From: Xanthomonas cassavae CFBP 4642
GTDB taxonomy: Bacteria > Pseudomonadota > Gammaproteobacteria > Xanthomonadales > Xanthomonadaceae
Assembly: GCF_000454545.1 (NCBI RefSeq)
Contig: NZ_CM002139.1
Coordinates: 4,152,177-4,174,844 of the forward strand
DNA length: 22,668 bases
Reading direction: 5' to 3'
Position numbers and translations under genes: made by a program. Shown piece after piece: positions 6,874 to 15,049 of the stretch. The notes under the pieces were generated by a model that saw nothing but the letters and a program-made list of their open reading frames with translations, was not told the origin of the DNA and did not search any database. Within the stretch, counting starts at the first letter, position 1, and each line of letters begins with the position of its first letter.

Positions 6874-8757
6874 ATGCGCATGTCAGCTTCCCACTCCGGC
6901 GCCACTGCGCCCGCTCCCCGTACCGGCCCCACCCTGCGCGAGCGCCTGGATGCGCTGCGCAACCTGCCGCCGTTCCTGCGCCAGATCTGGCAGACCAGCC
7001 GCTGGCTGAGCGCCAGCAGCATCGGCTTGCGCGTGTTGCGCGCGCTGATGCCGATTGCCACGCTCTACATCGGCAAGCTGATCATCGACGAGGCGGTCCA
7101 CCTGGTGGGCCAGCCGCCGGCGTTCGACTCATTCGCCCAGGCGCTGGGCAGCGGCCGCCTGAACCGGCTGCTGGAATTGCTGGCGCTGGAGCTGGCACTG
7201 GCGATCGGCTCGGACCTGCTCGGCCGCATGGTCGGTTATGCCGATGCGCTGCTGTCGGAGTTGTTCAACAACGCCGCCAGCGTGCGCCTGATGGAACACG
7301 CCGCGCAGCTGGATCTGGAGGATTTCGAAGACCCGGACCGCCAGGACAAGCTGGACCGCGCGCGGCGCCAGGCCATGAATCGCATGAACCTGATGAGCCA
7401 GCTGTTCGGCCAGGTGCAGGACGCCATCACCGTGATTAGCCTGGCGGTGGGCCTGGTGGCGTATGCGCCGTGGCTGATCGTGTTGCTGGCAATCGCCCTG
7501 ATTCCTGCCTTCATCGGCGAGGCACATTTCAATGCATTGGGCTATTCGCTCAACTTCCAGTGGACGCCGGAGCGGCGCCAGCTCGACTACCTGCGCCAGG
7601 TAGGCGCCAGCGTGGAGACCGCCAAGGAAGTCAAGATCCTCAACCTGCACCGGTTCCTGATCGCGCGCTACCGCCGGCTGGCCGACAAGTTCTTCCAGGC
7701 CAACCGCGCGCTTGCACGCAAGCGGGCGCTGTGGGGCGCGCTGCTGGCGGCGCTGGGCACGCTGGGCTATTACGCCGCCTATGGCTACATCGCCTGGCGC
7801 ACGGTGCGCGGGGATTTCAGCATCGGCGACCTGACCTTTCTGGCCGGCAGCTTCCTGCGCCTGCGCCAGCTGCTGGAAGGGTTGCTGATCGGCTTTTCGC
7901 AGGTCGCCGGGCAAGCCCTGTATCTGGACGACCTGTACTCGTTCTTCAAAATCGTACCGGAGATCCGCTCGCGCCCGGACGCGTTGCCGGTGCCGCGCCC
8001 GATCCGCCAGGGCTTCGTGTTTCAGGACGTGGGCTTCCGCTACCCGGAGGCGGAGCAATGGACGGTGCGCCACCTGGACTTCGAACTGCGCGCCGGCGAA
8101 GTGCTGGCGCTGGTCGGCGAAAACGGCGCCGGCAAGACCACGCTGGTGAAACTGCTGGCACGGCTGTACGACCCGGACGAAGGCCGCATCCTGCTCGATG
8201 GCCGCGACCTGCGCGATTACGATCTGGACGACCTGCGCGCCAATCTGGGGGTGATCTTCCAGGACTTCGTGCGTTACCACCTGAGCGTGGGCGAGAACAT
8301 CGGCGTGGGCCAGGTGGATGCGATGGGCGACACCGGCCGCATCCAGGCCGCCGCGCAGCGCGCGATGGCCGGCGAGCTGATCGCCGGGCTGCCCCAGGGT
8401 TACGACCAGTTGATCGGGCGCCGCTTCAAGAACAGCGTGGACCTGTCCGGCGGGCAGTGGCAGAAGATCGCCATCGCCCGCGCCTACATGCGCGACGCGC
8501 AGCTGATGATCCTGGACGAACCCACCGCCGCGCTGGACGCGCGCAGCGAGTTCGAGGTGTTCCAGCGCTTCAAGGAGCTGTCGGACAACCGCACCGCGGT
8601 GCTGATCTCGCACCGTTTCTCCAGCGTGCGCATGGCCGACCGCATCCTGGTGCTGGTGGCGGGGCGCATCGAGGCCAACGGCACCCACGAAGAGCTGATG
8701 GCCCAGGGCGGGCGCTACGCGGAGTTGTTCGAGCTGCAGGCGGCTGGGTATCGGTGA
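6874..8757 (+). CDS. ABC half-transporter, fused permease and ATPase
   Basis: This 627-residue inner-membrane protein has an exporter-type transmembrane domain (about residues 40-350) followed by a nucleotide-binding domain, so it should act as a dimer. The ATPase motifs are complete: Walker A GENGAGKTT (415-423), signature LSGGQ (524-528), Walker B with D548/E549 (LMILDEPTAALD) and the H-loop H580 (LISHRFS). The layout resembles MsbA-like and multidrug/lipid exporters, but the substrate cannot be told. Two in-frame ATGs compete (6874 and 6880) with no clear ribosome binding site, so the start may be off by two codons. It is divergent from fumarase. No membrane-fusion partner is adjacent. Confidence 0.9.
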   Translation: MRMSASHSGATAPAPRTGPTLRERLDALRNLPPFLRQIWQTSRWLSASSIGLRVLRALMPIATLYIGKLIIDEAVHLVGQPPAFDSFAQALGSGRLNRLLELLALELALAIGSDLLGRMVGYADALLSELFNNAASVRLMEHAAQLDLEDFEDPDRQDKLDRARRQAMNRMNLMSQLFGQVQDAITVISLAVGLVAYAPWLIVLLAIALIPAFIGEAHFNALGYSLNFQWTPERRQLDYLRQVGASVETAKEVKILNLHRFLIARYRRLADKFFQANRALARKRALWGALLAALGTLGYYAAYGYIAWRTVRGDFSIGDLTFLAGSFLRLRQLLEGLLIGFSQVAGQALYLDDLYSFFKIVPEIRSRPDALPVPRPIRQGFVFQDVGFRYPEAEQWTVRHLDFELRAGEVLALVGENGAGKTTLVKLLARLYDPDEGRILLDGRDLRDYDLDDLRANLGVIFQDFVRYHLSVGENIGVGQVDAMGDTGRIQAAAQRAMAGELIAGLPQGYDQLIGRRFKNSVDLSGGQWQKIAIARAYMRDAQLMILDEPTAALDARSEFEVFQRFKELSDNRTAVLISHRFSSVRMADRILVLVAGRIEANGTHEELMAQGGRYAELFELQAAGYR

Positions 8758-8761
8758 GGCT

Positions 8762-8890
8762 GGGAATCGGGAATCGGGAATCGTTAGAAGCGGCGCTCCT
8801 GCGGCTGACAGGTACTGAGCCTGCGGATCCTGAAGAGGCACAGATCTTTCGGCACTGCACCCCATTCCCGATTCCCAATTCTCCATTCCC
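8762..8890. repeat. GGGAATC heptamer repeats in inverted orientation
   Basis: Three exact tandem copies of GGGAATC (8762-8782) begin four bases after the ABC transporter stop. A degenerate inverted block of GATTCCC-type heptamers (about 8864-8890) lies some 80 bases later. The two blocks can pair into a long stem enclosing a segment with no gene. Heptamer arrays of this kind are scattered between genes in Xanthomonas genomes; that last statement is from memory, not from this window. Confidence 0.7.
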
Positions 8891-8920
8891 GCCAAATGAG
8901 AGTTCATCTCATTTGGCGGG
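8888..8920. promoter_or_regulatory. Inverted-repeat operator candidate before fpr
   Basis: Perfect 13-base arms CCCGCCAAATGAG (8888-8900) and CTCATTTGGCGGG (8908-8920) flank a 7-base spacer. A good -10 hexamer, TAGAAT, lies at 8928-8933, about 33 bases before the fpr start. The expected -35 position (about 8904-8910) falls in the centre of the repeat. There is no T run on either strand, which favours a regulator binding site over a terminator. The identity of the regulator is unknown. Confidence 0.5.
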
Positions 8921-8965
8921 CTTGAGGTAGAATTGCCCGGTACTCCTCCCACGACACTCACCGGT

Positions 8966-9745
8966 ATGTCTTCCGCTTTTGGCGCCGAAACGGTGCTCGA
9001 GGTCCGTCACTGGACCGATGCCTACTTCAGCTTCACCACCACCCGCGACCCCGGTTTCCGTTTCGAGAACGGCCAGTTCGTGATGATCGGCCTGGAAACC
9101 GAAACGCGCCCGTTGCTGCGAGCGTATTCGATCGCCAGTGCCAACTGGGAAGAGCAGCTGGAGTTTTTCAGCATCAAGGTGCCCGATGGCCCGCTGACCT
9201 CGCGGCTGCAACACATCCAGCCCGGCGACAAGGTGCTGGTCGGCAAGAAACCCACCGGTACGCTGCTGATCGGCGACCTGCACCCGGGCCGCAACTTGTA
9301 CCTGCTGGGCACCGGCACCGGGCTGGCGCCGTGGCTGTCGATCATCAAGGACCCGGAAACCTACGAACGTTTCGACAAGGTGATCCTGACCCAGGGCGTG
9401 CGCTTCGTGCAGGATCTGGCCTACCGCGATTACTTCGAGCGCGAGCTGCCGCAGCACGAATTCCTCGGCGACATCCTGCGCGACAAATTGCTGTATTACC
9501 CGGCAGTGACCCGCGAAGCCTTCGCCAACCAGGGCCGGCTGACTGAGCTGATGGCCGATGGCCGCATGCAGCAGACGCTGGGCCTGCCCACGCTGGACCC
9601 GGCCAACGACCGCTTCATGATCTGCGGCAGCCCGCAGATGCTGGCCGACCTGCGCACGCTGCTGGACGCACGCGGCTTCCAGACCTCGCCGCGCATCGGC
9701 ACGCCGGGGCATTACGTGTTCGAGCGTGCGTTCGTCGAGAAGTGA
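8966..9745 (+). CDS. fpr: Ferredoxin/flavodoxin-NADP+ reductase
   Basis: This 259-residue FAD enzyme transfers electrons between NADPH and ferredoxin or flavodoxin, supporting redox repair and iron-sulfur metabolism in the cytoplasm. The FAD-binding RAYS motif is at residues 52-55. GTGTGLAP (115-122) is the NADP-binding loop, CGSPQML is the typical late motif, and the chain ends in the FERAFVEK tail seen in Azotobacter/Pseudomonas-type bacterial FPRs. The length fits the family. The ATG at 8966 is chosen because the protein similarity begins there; the frame opens 11 codons earlier and the ribosome binding site is poor. It converges on the peroxidase gene, with a REP doublet between them. The palindrome in its promoter suggests regulation. 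Confidence 0.93.
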   Translation: MSSAFGAETVLEVRHWTDAYFSFTTTRDPGFRFENGQFVMIGLETETRPLLRAYSIASANWEEQLEFFSIKVPDGPLTSRLQHIQPGDKVLVGKKPTGTLLIGDLHPGRNLYLLGTGTGLAPWLSIIKDPETYERFDKVILTQGVRFVQDLAYRDYFERELPQHEFLGDILRDKLLYYPAVTREAFANQGRLTELMADGRMQQTLGLPTLDPANDRFMICGSPQMLADLRTLLDARGFQTSPRIGTPGHYVFERAFVEK

Positions 9746-9811
9746 TGCGGCGCGCGTGAGACGTCAGCGCGATGCGGCGTTTACGCAGACCGCGACGCCG
9801 GCATGCACTGT

Positions 9812-9881
9812 CGTAGGAGCGCACCCGGGCGCGATGAAGCGTTCCCGAGAATGCCTCGTCGCGCCCAGGTGCGCTCCTACG
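9812..9881. repeat. REP doublet (GTAGGAGCGCAC inverted pair)
   Basis: CGTAGGAGCGCAC (9812-9824) and its exact complement (9869-9881) bracket about 44 bases. Each side also continues into a GC-rich part related to GGGCGCGATGA. The GTAG-headed, inverted, roughly 70-bp layout is that of a REPIN, a mobile non-autonomous repeat moved by RAYT transposases in gammaproteobacteria. It sits between convergent fpr and the peroxidase gene, where the hairpin can also end transcription. It overlaps the peroxidase stop codon. Confidence 0.75.
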
Positions 9882-10365
9882 ATTCAACTAGCGCGCGCTC
9901 GATGTCCGCAGCCAGCGCGTCCGGTTTGGTGGTCGGGGCGTAACGCTCCAGCACCGCGCCGTCGCGGCCGATCAGGAACTTGGTGAAATTCCATTTGATG
10001 GCCTCGGACCCCAGCACGCCGCGTTGCTCGTGCTTGAGCCACTGCCACAGCGGATGCGCTCCACTGCCATTGACCTCGATCTTGGACGACAACGGAAAAT
10101 CCACCGAATAGTCGAGCGAACAGAACTGCCGGATCTGCGCCTCGTCGCCCGGTTCCTGATGCCCGAACTGGTCGCAGGGGAATCCGATCACCACCAGCCC
10201 GCGCTCACGGTAGCGCTGCCACAGCGCCTGCAACCCGGCGTATTGCGGGGTAAAGCCGCACCTGGACGCTACATTCACTACCAGCACCACCTTGCCCAGG
10301 TAATCGCGCATCGCCTGCGTGCGACCGTCCAGGTCGGTGAATTCGAAGCTGGAAAGATCGCGCAT
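9877..10365 (-). CDS. Glutathione peroxidase family protein, probably thioredoxin-dependent
   Basis: This 162-residue thioredoxin-fold peroxidase reduces hydrogen peroxide or lipid peroxides. The peroxidatic residue is Cys (C36 in NVASRCGFTPQY) in place of selenocysteine. Q69 and W125/N126 (KWNFTKFL) fill the usual active site. FPCDQFGHQEPG is the second signature. C82 (FCSLDY) lies where BtuE and plant GPX-type enzymes keep their resolving cysteine, suggesting thioredoxin rather than glutathione as reductant. The frame is open further upstream, but MRDLSSFEF at 10365 is where the family begins. The TAG stop at 9877-9879 is inside the GTAG end of the REP doublet. It neighbours fpr. Confidence 0.92.
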   Translation of the reverse strand: MRDLSSFEFTDLDGRTQAMRDYLGKVVLVVNVASRCGFTPQYAGLQALWQRYRERGLVVIGFPCDQFGHQEPGDEAQIRQFCSLDYSVDFPLSSKIEVNGSGAHPLWQWLKHEQRGVLGSEAIKWNFTKFLIGRDGAVLERYAPTTKPDALAADIERALVES

Positions 10366-10693
10366 GTCTGGCTCGATGTGTGGGAAGACCGCAGGGTAAC
10401 GCGTCTGCCCGCGTTGCTGCAGCGCAGCTGCGTCATGCCGTAGTCGCCATGCGGCACGCCCTGCGCTGCGCCCTGCATGCTCGGATACGCCTACTGCACC
10501 ACGCCGGTCCACGCACGATGCCACCCCGGCAAAACGCCATGGCAGCACACTGCCCCAAGGCCGCGCCCGCCTTGCCAGGTCGTCAGCGCTTGCCCTGCCC
10601 CATGCACAAGCGCCGCCCGGGCATGCCTTTTGTCACAGGCCTATGCGGGCCGGCTGGGTTAGCCTCGGCGGCTCGCACTCTGGAGCAACCCTC
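10366..10693. other. Intergenic region between divergent peroxidase and M3 peptidase genes
   Basis: This 328-base GC-rich stretch must hold both promoters. No convincing protein gene, RNA gene or repeat was found. TTTTGTCACAGG near 10627-10638 could be part of a -35 region for the peptidase gene, but no matching -10 hexamer at normal spacing was seen. Confidence 0.4.
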
Positions 10694-12892
10694 TTGACCA
10701 CCCGTCTCGCTTTTGCCCTGGCCGCTTCCCTGGGACTTGCCATGCCGTCCTACAGCATCGGCGCGCCCGCCACCACGCAGGCCGCCACCCAAGCCAACCC
10801 CTTCTTTGCCGACAGCACCCTGCCGCTGCACTACCCGCAGTTCGACAAGATCAGCGACAGCGACTTCGCACCCGCCTTCGATGCCGGCATGGCCGAGCAG
10901 TTGACGGAAGTGGACAGGATCGCCAGCCAGAAGGCCAAGCCGAGCTTCGAGAACACCGTCATCGCGCTGGAACAGAGCGGCGCCACGCTCGACCGCGCCA
11001 CCACCGTGTTCTTCAACCTGGTCGGTGCCGACACCAACGATGCGCGCAAGAAGCTGCAGGCCGATTATTCGGCCAAGTTCGCCGCTCACCGCGATGCGAT
11101 CTCGCTCAACGGCAAGCTGTTTGCGCGCATCCAGACCTTGTACGACCAACGCGCCAAGCTGGGACTGGATGCGCAAGGTGTGCGCCTGGTCGAGAAGTAC
11201 TACAGCGACTTCGTGCGCGACGGCGCCAAGCTCTCCGATGCAGACAAGACCACGCTCAAGGCGATGAATGCCGAGCTGGCCAAGCTGGGCACCACCTTCA
11301 GCCAGAACGTACTGGCCGAGGTGAATGCCGCTGCCGTCGTTGTCGATGACGTCAAGCAACTGGATGGTTTGTCGGACGAACAGATCGCCGCTGCTGCCGA
11401 AGCGGCGAAGGCGCGCAAGCTCGAAGGCAAGTACGTGATTGCGCTGCTCAACACCACCGGCCAGCCGCCGCTGACCCAGCTGAAGAACCGCGAGCTGCGC
11501 AAGAAGATCTACGACGCCTCGGTGTCGCGCGGCAGCCATGGCGGCCAGTACGACAACACCGCGCTGGTGTCGCGCATCATGAAGCTACGTGCCGACAAGG
11601 CCAAGCTGCTTGGCTTCCCGACCTACGCTGCCTATTCGCTGGAAAACCAGACCGCCAAGACTCCGGAAGCGGTCAATGCGATGCTCGGCAAGCTGGCACC
11701 GGCTGCGGTTGCCAATGCCAAGCGCGAAGCCGCCGACCTGCAGGCGATGATCGACAAGGAACAAAAGGCCGCGCGCAAGCCGACCTTCAAGCTCGAAGCG
11801 TGGGACTGGGCGTATTACAGCGAGAAGGTGCGCCAGGCCAAGTACAACTTCGACGAGTCGCAGCTCAAGCCGTACTTCGAGCTCAAGAACGTGCTGGAAA
11901 ACGGCGTGTTCTATGCGGCCAACCAGGAATACGGCCTGACCTTCAAACAGCGCACCGACCTGCCGACCTACCGCGACGACATCACCGTCTATGACGTGTT
12001 CGATGCCGACGGCAAGCAGCTGGCGATCTTCATCGCCGACATGTACGCCCGCGAATCCAAGCGCGGTGGCGCCTGGATGAACTCCTATGTGTCGCAGTCG
12101 GACCTGACCGGGTTCAAGCCGGTGGTGGCCAATCACCTCAACATCCCCAAGCCGCCGGCCGGCCAGCCGACGCTGCTGACCTGGGACGAAGTGACCACCA
12201 TGTTCCATGAGTTCGGACATGCGCTGCACGGCATGTTCTCCGACGTCAAATATCCGTATTTCTCCGGCACCAGCGTGCCGCGCGACTTCGTCGAGTTCCC
12301 CTCGCAGGTCAACGAGATGTGGGCCGACGAGTCGTCCATCCTGAAGAACTACGCCAAGCATTATCAGAACGGCACGCCGATGCCGCAGGCCTTGCTGGAC
12401 AAGGTGATTGCTGCGTCCAAGTTCAATCAGGGCTTTGCCACCACCGAGTACCTGGGTGCGGCGATGCTGGACCAGAACTGGCACCAGGCCAGCGCCAGCG
12501 ACGTGCCCGATGCGGCCGGCGTCATGGCGTTCGAAGCCAAGGCCCTGCAGCAAGATGGCATTGCCTATGCGCCGGTGCCGCCGCGCTACAAGACGCCGTA
12601 TTTCAGCCACATCATGGGCGGCTACGCGGCCGGGTACTACGCCTACATCTGGTCCGAAGTGCTGGATGCCAACACCCAGCAGTGGTTCAAGCAACATGGT
12701 GGCCTGAGCCGTGCCAATGGCGACCGCTTCCGCAAGACCCTGCTCTCGCGCGGCGGCAGCGTGGACGCAATGGAGCTGTTCCAGAACTTTGCCGGCCATG
12801 CGCCGCAGATCGAGCCGCTGCTCGAAAAGCGCGGCCTGAGCGCCCAGGGTGGCGATGGCGCCACACCAGAGGCACCGCAGTCCAAGCCGTAA
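10694..12892 (+). CDS. dcp: Exported M3-family dipeptidyl carboxypeptidase
   Basis: This 732-residue zinc metallopeptidase of the M3 (thimet/Dcp) family removes dipeptides from peptide C-termini. The zinc motif HEFGH is at residues 505-509 and the third ligand is E534 in DFVEFPSQ, 25 residues on as in E. coli Dcp. WDWAYYSEKVR and the late MGGYAAGYYAYIWSEVLDAN motif are also typical. A hydrophobic signal peptide (about residues 1-28) indicates export to the periplasm. The TTG at 10694 is preferred because GGAG sits eight bases ahead and it gives a clean signal peptide; an upstream ATG at 10643 would put 17 extra residues before it. A strong terminator follows, so the gene is probably monocistronic. 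Its products would be substrates for the POT transporter encoded nearby. Confidence 0.93.
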   Translation: MTTRLAFALAASLGLAMPSYSIGAPATTQAATQANPFFADSTLPLHYPQFDKISDSDFAPAFDAGMAEQLTEVDRIASQKAKPSFENTVIALEQSGATLDRATTVFFNLVGADTNDARKKLQADYSAKFAAHRDAISLNGKLFARIQTLYDQRAKLGLDAQGVRLVEKYYSDFVRDGAKLSDADKTTLKAMNAELAKLGTTFSQNVLAEVNAAAVVVDDVKQLDGLSDEQIAAAAEAAKARKLEGKYVIALLNTTGQPPLTQLKNRELRKKIYDASVSRGSHGGQYDNTALVSRIMKLRADKAKLLGFPTYAAYSLENQTAKTPEAVNAMLGKLAPAAVANAKREAADLQAMIDKEQKAARKPTFKLEAWDWAYYSEKVRQAKYNFDESQLKPYFELKNVLENGVFYAANQEYGLTFKQRTDLPTYRDDITVYDVFDADGKQLAIFIADMYARESKRGGAWMNSYVSQSDLTGFKPVVANHLNIPKPPAGQPTLLTWDEVTTMFHEFGHALHGMFSDVKYPYFSGTSVPRDFVEFPSQVNEMWADESSILKNYAKHYQNGTPMPQALLDKVIAASKFNQGFATTEYLGAAMLDQNWHQASASDVPDAAGVMAFEAKALQQDGIAYAPVPPRYKTPYFSHIMGGYAAGYYAYIWSEVLDANTQQWFKQHGGLSRANGDRFRKTLLSRGGSVDAMELFQNFAGHAPQIEPLLEKRGLSAQGGDGATPEAPQSKP

Positions 12893-12919
12893 CCCGGCCT
12901 GCAGCCTTGCTCCAAACAC

Positions 12920-12952
12920 AACGCCGCCCGGAGCGATCCGGGCGGCGTTTTT
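12920..12952 (+). terminator. Rho-independent terminator after the M3 peptidase gene
   Basis: The 12-bp stem AACGCCGCCCGG (12920-12931) pairs with 12938-12949 around a 6-base loop and is followed by Ts. It lies about 27 bases after the stop codon. Confidence 0.9.
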
Positions 12953-13103
12953 GATATACCCAGGCGTGGGGCGTGCCGCATACCGGACATGGTGGGCCTG
13001 GCGAACACCAGTGCGCGGCGAAGGCCGTCAGGTCGGCATGTATCGCTCGTCTCGCGTCTGCCGCGCGCCTTCCCGCCAACCACCCAGGACACGTTGACCG
13101 CCG

Positions 13104-13604
13104 CTAGGGCTCCACCGTATCCACGCCATCGAGCAGCTTCTTCAACAACTTCTCCAGGCGCACCTGTTCGGCATCGCTGATGCCGGCCGTTTGCGCATCC
13201 AACAGCGTGCACGCTTCCGGCAACAGGCTTTCGATCAAGGCCAGCCCTGCCGGCTGCAAGGTCAGTACGATCTTGCGCCGATCGTCGGGACTGCCACCGC
13301 GGGCGATCAAGCCCTTCTCGCAGAGCTGATCGGTGAGCCGGGTGATGTTGGCGGGTTTCTCGCTGGCCGCCTCGGCCACTTCGGTGGGCGTGATGGCCTG
13401 CTCCGGCGTGCCGTGGAGCATCATCAGGATGTCGTATTCCGGCGGGCTGATGCCGTACGGCTTGAGCCGCACGCAGCTTTGCGTGTGCATTCGCTTGTAG
13501 AGATGCTTGATCAACCTCACCAGGACGGCCGGTTCCCGCGGGAATTCCGGGTAACGCGCGCAGGTGTGGTCCACGCGGTTTGCGGTTGGATCGAAACTAC
13601 TCAT
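13104..13604 (-). CDS. MarR-family transcriptional regulator
   Basis: This 166-residue winged helix-turn-helix regulator is expected to bind DNA as a dimer. The MarR core runs from about residue 30 to 150. It includes the recognition region TEVAEAASEKPANITRLTDQ and the wing with the conserved DDRRK, followed by C-terminal dimerisation helices. Family members usually sense phenolics, oxidants or drugs and often repress themselves and a neighbouring efflux or detoxification gene, but no such target lies downstream here. AGGTGAT lies almost against the ATG, which is unusually close spacing. A palindrome 23-41 bases upstream is a likely autoregulatory operator. It follows the DUF3298 gene on the same strand with a 66-base gap. 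Confidence 0.9.
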   Translation of the reverse strand: MSSFDPTANRVDHTCARYPEFPREPAVLVRLIKHLYKRMHTQSCVRLKPYGISPPEYDILMMLHGTPEQAITPTEVAEAASEKPANITRLTDQLCEKGLIARGGSPDDRRKIVLTLQPAGLALIESLLPEACTLLDAQTAGISDAEQVRLEKLLKKLLDGVDTVEP

Positions 13605-13624
13605 ATCACCTGTTGGAGTACATT

Positions 13625-13647
13625 ACTGAATGGTCGAGCCATTCAAT
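13625..13647. promoter_or_regulatory. Candidate MarR operator palindrome
   Basis: TGAATGG (13627-13633) and CCATTCA (13639-13645) form a 7-bp-arm palindrome with a 5-base centre, upstream of the marR start. On the minus strand TTGAAT within it could serve as a -35 hexamer, with TAATGT 15 bases on, so the palindrome would overlap the promoter. Size and position are what MarR-type autoregulation needs. Binding itself is inferred. Confidence 0.5.
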
Positions 13648-13670
13648 CACATCGACTGCGGGGCGATACC

Positions 13671-14516
13671 TCAGCGAGCGAAGAGATGTACATATTCCGG
13701 CGCGACCCACGGCAGCAATGTGGATGCCGTGACGTCGGCCGTTTGCGTGCCATCCGAGTATGGCCCTACCTGATACGGAGGAAACACGAAACGCAATGCA
13801 GTGATCTGCCCGGCAGCATTCAACACCGGGACGAACTGCGCGAAGTTGTCCACCTGCGCGGCAGTGCCCTCGGCGATCATGCGATCGGCCGATGCCACCT
13901 GTTCGGCTTGTTCTTCGATCGGCACGCGGTCGGCTTCCACGCGCTGCGTGGCAGCGGCGTGTAGCTGTGCGGCCACCGCACTCCCGATCTTGCCCCACCC
14001 TGCCGCATCCGGAATCAGCGCCTGCGCAGTCAACTGCTTGCGCTCCTTGACCAGCCACACGAAACGCGCGACCAATGGCTCGCCATGTGCACCGCCGGTA
14101 TAGCGGCTGCCGTCGGCGGAAATCACGATCAGGTCGGCGGTCTGCAACACCGTTTCGAATGCCAGTGACAACTCGTAGGGCGCGGCAGGCTTGTCGTTGC
14201 CGAGACCGGAGACGGCCTGCATCAATTCGCTGCGCGCGTCCTGCGCGTATCTGCGGATCAACGCGGTCAGTTCCGGATAGGCATCCAGGCCGCGCGGGTA
14301 GCTGATACCCACCATATAGGCAGGCGCATGCTCGATCACGTCTTCCAGCGGACCGCTCTGCACCATTGCCGGCTCGACCGGCGGCGGCGTTGCCACAGCG
14401 GCATCGGCCACCGGTTCGGCCGGCTCGGCAGTAGCCGGTTCGCGCTGCGTGCAACCCGTCAACAGCGCCAGCATCAGCAGGCCCCGCACCCCATTTCCTG
14501 CAAGCAACCGCCCCAT
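13671..14516 (-). CDS. DUF3298 domain lipoprotein
   Basis: This 281-residue protein is predicted to be a lipoprotein. A short signal peptide ends in the lipobox LTGC (cysteine at about residue 22). A Pro/Ala-rich low-complexity linker (to about residue 50) and a secreted domain follow. The motif SRYTGGAHGEP with downstream LTAQALIP matches the DUF3298 (RsiV-like C-terminal) fold, also found in peptidoglycan- or lysozyme-binding proteins; the function here is unknown. The ATG at 14516 is chosen because it begins the signal peptide and is preceded by GGGGAG; the frame opens 33 codons upstream without support. It lies 38 bases after the GNAT gene and may share its transcript. Confidence 0.83.
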   Translation of the reverse strand: MGRLLAGNGVRGLLMLALLTGCTQREPATAEPAEPVADAAVATPPPVEPAMVQSGPLEDVIEHAPAYMVGISYPRGLDAYPELTALIRRYAQDARSELMQAVSGLGNDKPAAPYELSLAFETVLQTADLIVISADGSRYTGGAHGEPLVARFVWLVKERKQLTAQALIPDAAGWGKIGSAVAAQLHAAATQRVEADRVPIEEQAEQVASADRMIAEGTAAQVDNFAQFVPVLNAAGQITALRFVFPPYQVGPYSDGTQTADVTASTLLPWVAPEYVHLFAR

Positions 14517-14554
14517 TCCCACCCGCTCCCCTGATTGACGTGCTGCTGCGGCCG

Positions 14555-14839
14555 TTAGGCCAGCAGATCCTGAAACTGTGGATGTCGACGCACGTAGGCC
14601 TGCGCATAACTGCACACGGGTACCACCTTCAGCCCGGCTGCCCGGGCAAACTCCAGAGCGGCCTCGACCAACGCGGCAGCGATCCCGCGACCCGCGATCG
14701 CCTCCGGCACCAGCGTGTAGGCGATGGTCATGCCTGCACTGTCGCGGCGGTACACCAGCTCGGCGCGTTGTCCATCGGTGTCTACGACGAAATGCTGCTG
14801 TGTCGGGTCATGGTCGACGTGCACTGTCGCTGCCTTCAT
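14555..14839 (-). CDS. Small GNAT-type N-acetyltransferase (YjdJ/NATD1-like)
   Basis: This 94-residue protein of the mini-GNAT family has the compact acetyl-CoA fold. The motif AELVYRRD is followed by the pyrophosphate loop GRGIAAALVEAAL and the family's characteristic VVPVCSYAQAYVRRHPQFQDLL end. Members are about 90-100 residues; the acceptor substrate is unknown. The ATG at 14839 fits the family length; a TTG at 14860 would add seven residues. No strong ribosome binding site is visible. It is first in a same-strand series with the DUF3298 lipoprotein and MarR genes. Confidence 0.85.
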   Translation of the reverse strand: MKAATVHVDHDPTQQHFVVDTDGQRAELVYRRDSAGMTIAYTLVPEAIAGRGIAAALVEAALEFARAAGLKVVPVCSYAQAYVRRHPQFQDLLA

Positions 14840-15049
14840 CAGGGTCTGCACCGCTTCCAAGTACCGCCAGTGTGACCAGCGCGACGCCGCGCCTGCGTGA
14901 AAATGAATCCACGCTGTGACCGGCCGCCCGGCTCGGCGATGACCTGCTCAAGTTCGCTGCAGCAGCGCCGATAGCTGACTCGATGGCGCTCGCCGCAGCC
15001 GGTCTCCGGCATGCCTGGCGCCCTCGTCTTACCTATGAGGAGTCACCGC

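Noticed and set aside
7129..8961. Long minus-strand open frame of about 610 codons
   Set aside because: It lies opposite the ABC transporter, whose motifs are complete, and its translation shows only shadow-type composition.
11585..12919. Minus-strand open frame opposite the M3 peptidase
   Set aside because: It is a shadow of the M3 coding strand, with no recognisable domain and no ribosome binding site of note.
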